DNA of 64,000 bases, taken from the NCBI RefSeq assembly GCF_014898815.1, contig NW_026515513.1, forward strand, positions 62,001 through 126,000, written 5' to 3'. This stretch comes from Panonychus citri. Taxonomy: Eukaryota; Arthropoda; Arachnida; Trombidiformes; Tetranychidae. The notes beneath the pieces are model-generated. The model was not told the DNA's origin and searched no databases. It saw only the letters and a program-made list of their open reading frames with translations. A program made the position numbers and the translations under genes. Below are positions 58,034 through 64,000 of this stretch, piece after piece (position 1 is the first letter of the stretch; each line of letters starts with the position of its first letter).

Positions 58034-60067
58034 ATGTTAATCACTAATCTATCTAGAACATTTTTAAGACGGGGAGGTGTCAAGTTGTTGAAAGGTGATA
58101 GGATTAATCAGGTAAAAATTTGATCTTCTTAATATTTTTCTAATTAAGTTCATTTTCATTTTCTCTTAAATTCATTTTCACTTATTTTCTACTCTCTTTC
58201 CTTGTCCTGAAAATTGATTACCATGTTTCCATTGATCCATCAACTTATTGTGTTTCTTTTCTTTACTCAGGTAATTGTCTATTTACATTCCAATTTCGCT
58301 TGACTGGACCAACGATTCAAATTTTACCTTCTCTTTGTCTCTCTCACATTTTGTTTACATTCTAAACTCTTCAGGTTTTACGAACAATGTCAACCAATAA
58401 TTCTGATTCTATTAGGCCTGCTGATCGACTTGAAGGCCATAAATTGAGTGTTTGGTAAATTGATTTCATGTCATATTGAAGATGATTTTCTGTTAATTTT
58501 TTCCTTTCTTTTCTCTATAGGAATGAGTTTATACAACTTGCAATTGACCACAAGCCTGTTAATTTGGGTCAAGGGTTCCCTGACTATCCAGCTCCGGCTC
58601 ATGTGACTAAAGCATTAGCGGATGTTCAAAATGATACCAATATCCTCTTGCAACAATACACCCGAGGATTTGTGAGTAGATTATAAACTGAGTTGATTCA
58701 GTTAAATTGTCTCCATGAGTAGTTACTTATTTGGTAATTTTTCTCATCCTAAAGGGACATCCACGTTTGGTAAAAGCACTTGGTCAACTCTATTCGAAGC
58801 TTCTTCAACGTCCTATTGATCCCAATAATCAGATTCTGGTCACTGTTGGAGCTTATGAAGCTCTTTATGATTCCTTCTTGGCTTGGGTCAATCCTGGAGA
58901 TGAGGTGATCATCATTGAGCCATTTTTTGATTGTTACAAACCTATGGTTGAACTTGCTGGCGGTAAACCCGTTTTTATCCCCCTCAGGCCTCCTGCTAAT
59001 GCTTCTGGAGTAATCTCAAGTGGAGATTGGAAGCTCGATATGACTGAGCTTGAATCAAAATTTTCCAATAAGACAAAGATGATCGTTGTTAATACACCTC
59101 ACAATCCTCTTGGAAAAGTATGTTTCATAGATTATATTTTATCTTCCTGGTTAAAATTTCATCTGTTTCGAATAGATTTTTGCAAATTACTTTTTCCATT
59201 CATCTTCTTCATCGCTTTGTCTTTTATTGTCTAGGTTTTCACTCGAGAAGAGTTGACACAAATCGGTGATCTTTGTAAAAAGTATAACGTTATCGCTTTG
59301 ATGGACGAAGTCTATGAATGGATTGTATTCAAAGGAAAAGAACATGTTAGAATGGGTAAATAACCAAATTCTTATCAAGATATATTTAAGCTAATCAAAT
59401 AATTCTCTGAATTATTTTTTCTAAAGCATCTTTACCTGGAATGTGGGACAGGACAATTACCGTTGGATCAGCTGGGAAAACCTTCTCATTAACTGGATGG
59501 AAAATCGGATGGGCTTATGGATCAGAAAAAATGATGAGACCTTTACAATTGATCCATCAAAATAGTGTCTATACTTGTGCTACACCTTTACAAGAAGCTA
59601 TTGCTCGTGGATTCGAGATTGAGATCGCTAATCATGGTACCAATAAATCTTATTGGAAAGAGCTATCAGATGATCTGGAAGAAAAACGAGATCGAATGGT
59701 TCAAGTTCTTACAAGTGCCAATATGAATCCAACTATTCCAGAAGGAGGTTATTTCCTGTTAGCCGATTTCTCTAAATTAGCTGAACGTGTTAATTTCTCT
59801 AGTATTGCAACAGGAACAAAAGATTATCGTTTCACTAAATGGCTCATAACTGAGAAGGTAAGATAACTTAAAGGGCAACAATCAACAATCATACTAATTA
59901 TTTATTTCTATTTGAATTTAATCACCAAACTAGAAACTCCAAGGAATCCCACCGAGCTTTTTTTACTCTGAGGAACATGAACAATTAGCTGAGAATTTCA
60001 TTCGATTCTGTTTTTCAAGAAACAAGAGACTTTAGCTCAAGCTGGAGATATAATTAAGAATCTTTAA
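58034..60067 (+). CDS. KYAT3: Kynurenine aminotransferase / cysteine-S-conjugate beta-lyase (terminal frameshift)
   Basis: PLP-dependent class I aminotransferase making kynurenic acid. Exons: 58034-58111, 58375-58454, 58521-58671, 58755-59117, 59235-59355, 59427-59857 and 59934 to the end. Starting at ATG 58034 adds a basic mitochondrial presequence; ATG 58387 in exon 2 would give a cytosolic form. Motifs: NLGQGFPDYPAP, TRGFGHPRLV, NTPHNPLGK, DEVYEW, and SAGKTFSLTGWK with the PLP Lys. As read, the frame stops at 60035. One extra T in the T5 run near 60011-60015 would restore the usual end (FKKQETLAQAGDIIKNL, stop at 60067). I treat this as a likely homopolymer error. KYAT3 versus KYAT1 is uncertain. 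Confidence 0.9.
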
Positions 60068-60272
60068 ATAAGTTACGATATTTTTTCTTAATAGTAAATT
60101 ATCAAAATTTCATTGAGAAAAATTTTCTCCGAAATCTATCATTTGACTTTTGATCATGAGGATGAATTATACTCGGATTCGCATATGAAAATAAACTTTA
60201 ATCTAGTTTGCTGATTAAAAGACAGAATTTCAGAAAACAATTTAAAAGTCAATTCGAGTAACAATTAAAAGC

Positions 60273-60995
60273 TCACAAAGCTGATTCTATTTGTGTAAAG
60301 ATTACATTGAGTTTCTCAATTAACTGATCACTGGTTCCATCATTGTCAAAGACATAATCCCAATCGGTGTAACAATCGAGGCCACATTCGGTCGTAGCAT
60401 CGTCAATGTTTTTGGTAAAAATCCAACCTCGAGATTTTCTGGTCTCTTCGGTTGCTTGAATTCTAATCTTGATCACTTTAGATTGATTAAATTGTTGTTC
60501 ATCAAAATGAGCCAAATCAGCGGGTCGACGAGCATCAGCAATTAACCAAACCTTTTTCTCATTTGCATTTTCCATATTAATTGCTAATTTCAAGAAATAA
60601 GCTTCATCATTTCGGTTTGATTTCTCATTTTCACTCCATTTAACCATATCCAATCTAAATTGTTCCTTATATTGTGAAGCTTTCATCAGTTCATCAAAAG
60701 CAGCTCCATGTAACTAAAACAATTAGAATCAATTAATTTTACAAAAATAACGAAAAATAAGTTAATTGTTTGCTCTTACCTCAGCGTATTTTTGTTTGAT
60801 TGGCTTAGAAATGTGAATAACTGCTAATTTATTTTCATATCTAAATTAAAACACAATTAAGATCAAGAGTAAGGTTGATGATACGAAAACAATTAGTTAA
60901 GTTAATTACCTTTTCTCAATTAATTCTGTAACATAATCTTTACCACTTTTACGTTTTCCACTGAGAATGATAATCAAAGTTGGTTTACCAGACAT
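60273..60995 (-). CDS. PMVK: Phosphomevalonate kinase (animal type)
   Basis: Phosphorylates mevalonate-5-phosphate in the mevalonate pathway. Exons 60910-60995, 60780-60840 and 60273-60713 give 195 residues (human 192). The P-loop is LSGKRKSGKD near the N-terminus. Downstream are ISKPIKQKYAE, YKEQFRLDMVKWSE and VWLIADARRPADL, all typical of the animal enzyme, which belongs to the nucleoside-monophosphate-kinase fold and is unrelated to the fungal/plant GHMP form. It is convergent with KYAT and lies 655 bp downstream of the MCMDC2-like gene on the same strand. Confidence 0.94.
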
Positions 60996-61650
60996 TGTGT
61001 TGATTGTTAACAATTTAGACAAAAAAAGTAGACGATTTGGTTAACTATTGTAACTAATTTTAAGCAACAGAAAACAAGATTAAGTTGTTTACTTGACCAC
61101 AATTTACAAATGAAAAGAAACCCGGAAGATGATCAACTAAATTGCTGTGGGCGCGGAATTTATCTCAGGCAACAATCAATTAATTACGTTGATTGGAATG
61201 AATTTAACGTTAAATGTTAATTAAGAGGAAAAAAATACTCTCAAAGATGAGAGAGCAACTTAAATCAAGGATAACAGTTAATTGACTGGTTTATTGGAAT
61301 CACTTTTAAAATGAGAAAAGAAAACATGATTGGATAATTAACTTGATTTGTGTAAATTGTCTCCATGATGATTATCATGGAATTGAGTTGATTACAAATA
61401 AATAAAAAAACTATTTTCTATTTACGTATAAATATTAATAGTAACAGTTTTAAGAATTAAAGAAGATTGAAGAAAAAAATTGATTAGTAGAGAAAAATGA
61501 TTTTGGTTAATGGAAAATGTAAATTGATAATCAAAATTGATATGATCACTTGATATTGTCCAAAATAAATTGATTGACAATTTAATTTAAATATAAACAT
61601 TTCCTCCTTCTTTACGATTGATTGACTTTGTTTTCGCTCTCATCAAATGA
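60996..61650. other. Intergenic, MCMDC2-like gene to PMVK
   Basis: AT-rich and no gene is seen. A GGGCGCGG word at 61149-61156 lies about 155 bp upstream of the PMVK start codon. Confidence 0.5.
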
Positions 61651-64000
61651 TTACTCTTCCGAAACATTGTTAACGATACCAACACCACAGTTTTCAATGT
61701 AATCGACAATATTTTTCCTACATCGTTCCAAGATTTCAGCAGCCTGAAAAAAAAGTGATTTAATTGCGAAGCCAAATTAGTTTGACCAAAAATAGTTGAT
61801 TGATTTTGTTCAATTTCACTTACCCCTGGACCAATAAGTCTATTTTTGTCTTTAGTTAGATTGGAGAGACTCAATCCACCGCTGCCAAATTTGGTGTTAA
61901 GACTTTTCTCAAAAATGATGATTGCAAGAACCGCATCACATGTAAGTACATGATTTCTACATGAAAGTTTCGCAAAAACGGTTGCAACCGATAAAAGAAG
62001 AGGAAATGATTGCATGTCTGCTCTCCATTCTCTATCCTGTCTAACAGCGAGGAAGTAATTTTGTAGAAATTCCTCTGCTTCAGTTGATAACTTGGGTTTG
62101 TATGATGATAGTGAATTGAAAAAGATTTTCCAATCTTCTTGAGTGATTTCAGAACTTTTCGGTGCAAATGTATTAGATTCTGATTCATAGACTAGAGCAA
62201 ATGTCGTTATAAGGGATGATGATTTGGTTTTTACTCGTCTCTCAATATTATCTTCAGTCTCATAGGCCCAAATTGCTATGTTAGTTTCCATGTCTCTTAC
62301 AGAGTCAAATTTTTCATCGGTAATTTTGATTTTCACAAGATTTTGGGTTAACACGCTGATCAGTTGACTCTCATCTCGAACTGAAACCTTGTCAAGACTA
62401 ATGATTCCAACTCCATCGGATACCAATTGTAGGAAACCCGAATCGATCCATGTGTCTCGTTTTCTTGGTATAGCGGATATTGGAATGGTTGATGAATAAG
62501 ATGCTACTCTTTGGACAAATTTAGCTGAGTATTGTAAGAGATTGCGAATTGTACCAGCGTCGCTTCCAACCGCTAGAAATGACTTCTCTTGGCACTAATC
62601 ATATGCAAAAGAATAGAATCAACAATATGATTAATTACACAGATTGTATGATCTAGAATAATTTCTAGCCACTTAAAAATAATCTATCAATAAATGATAA
62701 GGCAAGCAAACTTTGATTAGTGGATAAAGGAAGCAAGAATTGACAGTGAAATCTATTTTTCCAATAATGATAATGCAAACAGAGCATAATATCAATTCAC
62801 TTGCTGATGTTGCTAAACAATTTAGTTTTAGAAATTTAGTTTAACAATATCAGAATCAATTCATTTATTTAGGTTAGTAAATAAATGGTAAAGTAAATTT
62901 AATAATCCGTCAAGTGTAATTGAAAGTGAAAACTAAATTGTGTTGAAAGTTTGCTTAACCTTTAATGTTAATTCACTCACTTCGGTTCCATGTTGATTTA
63001 AAATCGCGATTAAAGGTCCCATTTTTAGGCGAAAATTTCCTTCGCCGACTAATTCACCAGCGAATAGATCACAAAGTTTTAAGGCCAAAGAAAATGGAGA
63101 GATTTCTCTGAAAGCTGAAATAAATTAGAACATAGAATTAGCATATTGTAAATTATTTGATTGTCTAAATTTCACCTTACATTCAACAATTGTTTCTATA
63201 TTTTCTGGGATTAGAAAACAATTAAGATCATGACTAGCAGATTGAATATCTAAGCTCATCTGGTAATTAAGCACTTCTAAACCTCTAACCCAAGAACCAG
63301 GTTTATCTTCATAGGAACATGAGAGACCAACGATTTGTGATAAATGAGTTCCTAGTCTTAGTTTTTCATAATTCTCATCACCTGTTGACATAAAGTGAAT
63401 CAATATTGGTGACAATCCTATGAGAAGAGGAAGAGGAAGAGAGAAAATAATAATAAAAAAAGAACAAAAATAAACATAATTAAAAGAGAAAACGGAAAAA
63501 TAGAATAGAAAATAAATTATAGTCTCACTTGGGTTATAATTATCGGTTTTTCTCAGGAGAACTGATTTTCTCTGAACAACAACTCTCTCCTTAATTGTCT
63601 CTTCCATTGTATTATGACAATCACATTTGACCACTTTCCTTGGTGGGCCATCAATTAGGTAATTGTAAAATCTTGACTTTAAACATTTACAACGATATAG
63701 AGAAGCCAATTTGAAGCTATTGATGTCTGACATTGAGATTATTTGAAAATCTTTCATCTTGGTTAACCGGTTAATCTTAGGACCAGATTTCAAATATAAA
63801 TCTCTATTACTATCAATTACAGCACTAATAATCATATAAGAGAAGAAGATGAAACATGATTAGATAACAATTAACTTAACTAATGGTTAGAGGAACAAAT
63901 GAAAAAGCTACTTTACTTACCTTTCAATGTTGGGTAAATCTACTGGCACAAAGATTAGAAGGGAAAAAGAGTCGAGTGATATTTTTTTAAGGTTTCTTAA
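61651..64000 (-). CDS. MCMDC2: MCM domain-containing protein 2-like, 5' end beyond window
   Basis: Degenerate MCM relative involved in meiotic recombination in animals. Exons seen: 63921-64000 (partial), 63529-63824, 63181-63417, 62981-63114, 61824-62594 and 61651-61743; about 537 residues. The donor ending the third exon is GTAAGG at 63180; the GT at 63175 would leave the next exon out of frame. The second exon has a zinc-like CKC...CDCH pattern. The pseudo-ATPase part reads LAVGSDAGTIRNLLQYSAKF and VSDGVGIISLDKV, so the Walker A and Walker B motifs are lost. The C-terminal AAA-lid helices (LLSVATVFAKLSCRNHVLTCDAVLAIIIFEKSL) match MCMDC2. This assignment comes from pattern and order, so it is good but not certain. 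Confidence 0.8.

Noticed and set aside
1..64000. CRISPR array, bacterial operon or prophage
   Set aside because: Spliced genes, AT-rich intergenic DNA and animal protein families throughout; no repeat-spacer structure.

Overview
The window is nuclear DNA from an arthropod, most likely a mite or another compact-genome chelicerate, but the order is inferred and not proven. It is strongly AT-rich (short words like AATTAATTGTT recur everywhere between genes). Genes have short GT-AG introns and lie close together on both strands. The gene set fits an arthropod: Skeletor, an animal-type phosphomevalonate kinase, a ceramide-phosphoethanolamine-synthase-like CDP-alcohol phosphotransferase, and clan-4-like P450s. 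All exon joins below were read from splice sites and checked for reading phase; none was tested against transcripts.

Layout. 1-7.6 kb: three tandem cytochrome P450 genes on the + strand, the first cut by the window edge. Genes 2 and 3 belong to a tandem segmental duplication that also copied the end of the neighbouring enoyl-CoA hydratase gene. The broken copy lies at 4.34-4.90 kb and the full gene at 8.84-10.37 kb (-). Copy B alone carries two MITE-like elements. 12.3-14.5 kb: CPES-like gene (-). 19.0-24.9 kb: Skeletor (-), 11 coding exons. 27.4-33.3 kb: a dense housekeeping block with TFAM (+), MCM6 (+), AASDHPPT (-) and ETFRF1/LYRM5 (+), then a C18orf21-like zinc protein (-, to 34.1 kb). 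34.6-41.6 kb: a LINE-like retroelement with two gag-like ORFs, an antisense RING-finger ORF between them, and an endonuclease/reverse-transcriptase ORF. It ends less than 100 bp before the TPI start codon. 41.7-50.3 kb: TPI, a small secreted Gly/His/Trp-rich peptide, a PTPN9-type phosphatase and ERH, all +. 51-57.1 kb: INTS6 and a LITAF-domain protein (-). 58.0-60.1 kb: kynurenine aminotransferase (+). 60.3-64.0 kb: PMVK and the 3' part of an MCMDC2-like gene (-).

Functional links. Several genes serve mitochondria (ECHS1, TFAM, ETFRF1 and the long-start KYAT), two are MCM-family proteins (replicative MCM6 and a degenerate MCMDC2-like relative), and INTS6, ERH and the C18orf21-like protein act in RNA metabolism. 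They look like independent housekeeping genes packed together, not a cluster with one purpose.

Two otherwise well-formed enzyme genes (ECHS1 and KYAT) each carry one frame disruption at a homopolymer run, and the LINE changes frame at A7 runs. Assembly indels are the simplest explanation for the enzyme genes. The most unusual items are the readable duplication history of the P450/ECHS1 segment, the composite LINE with its antisense RING ORF and structured 3' UTR, and the non-canonical haem loop shared by all three P450s.
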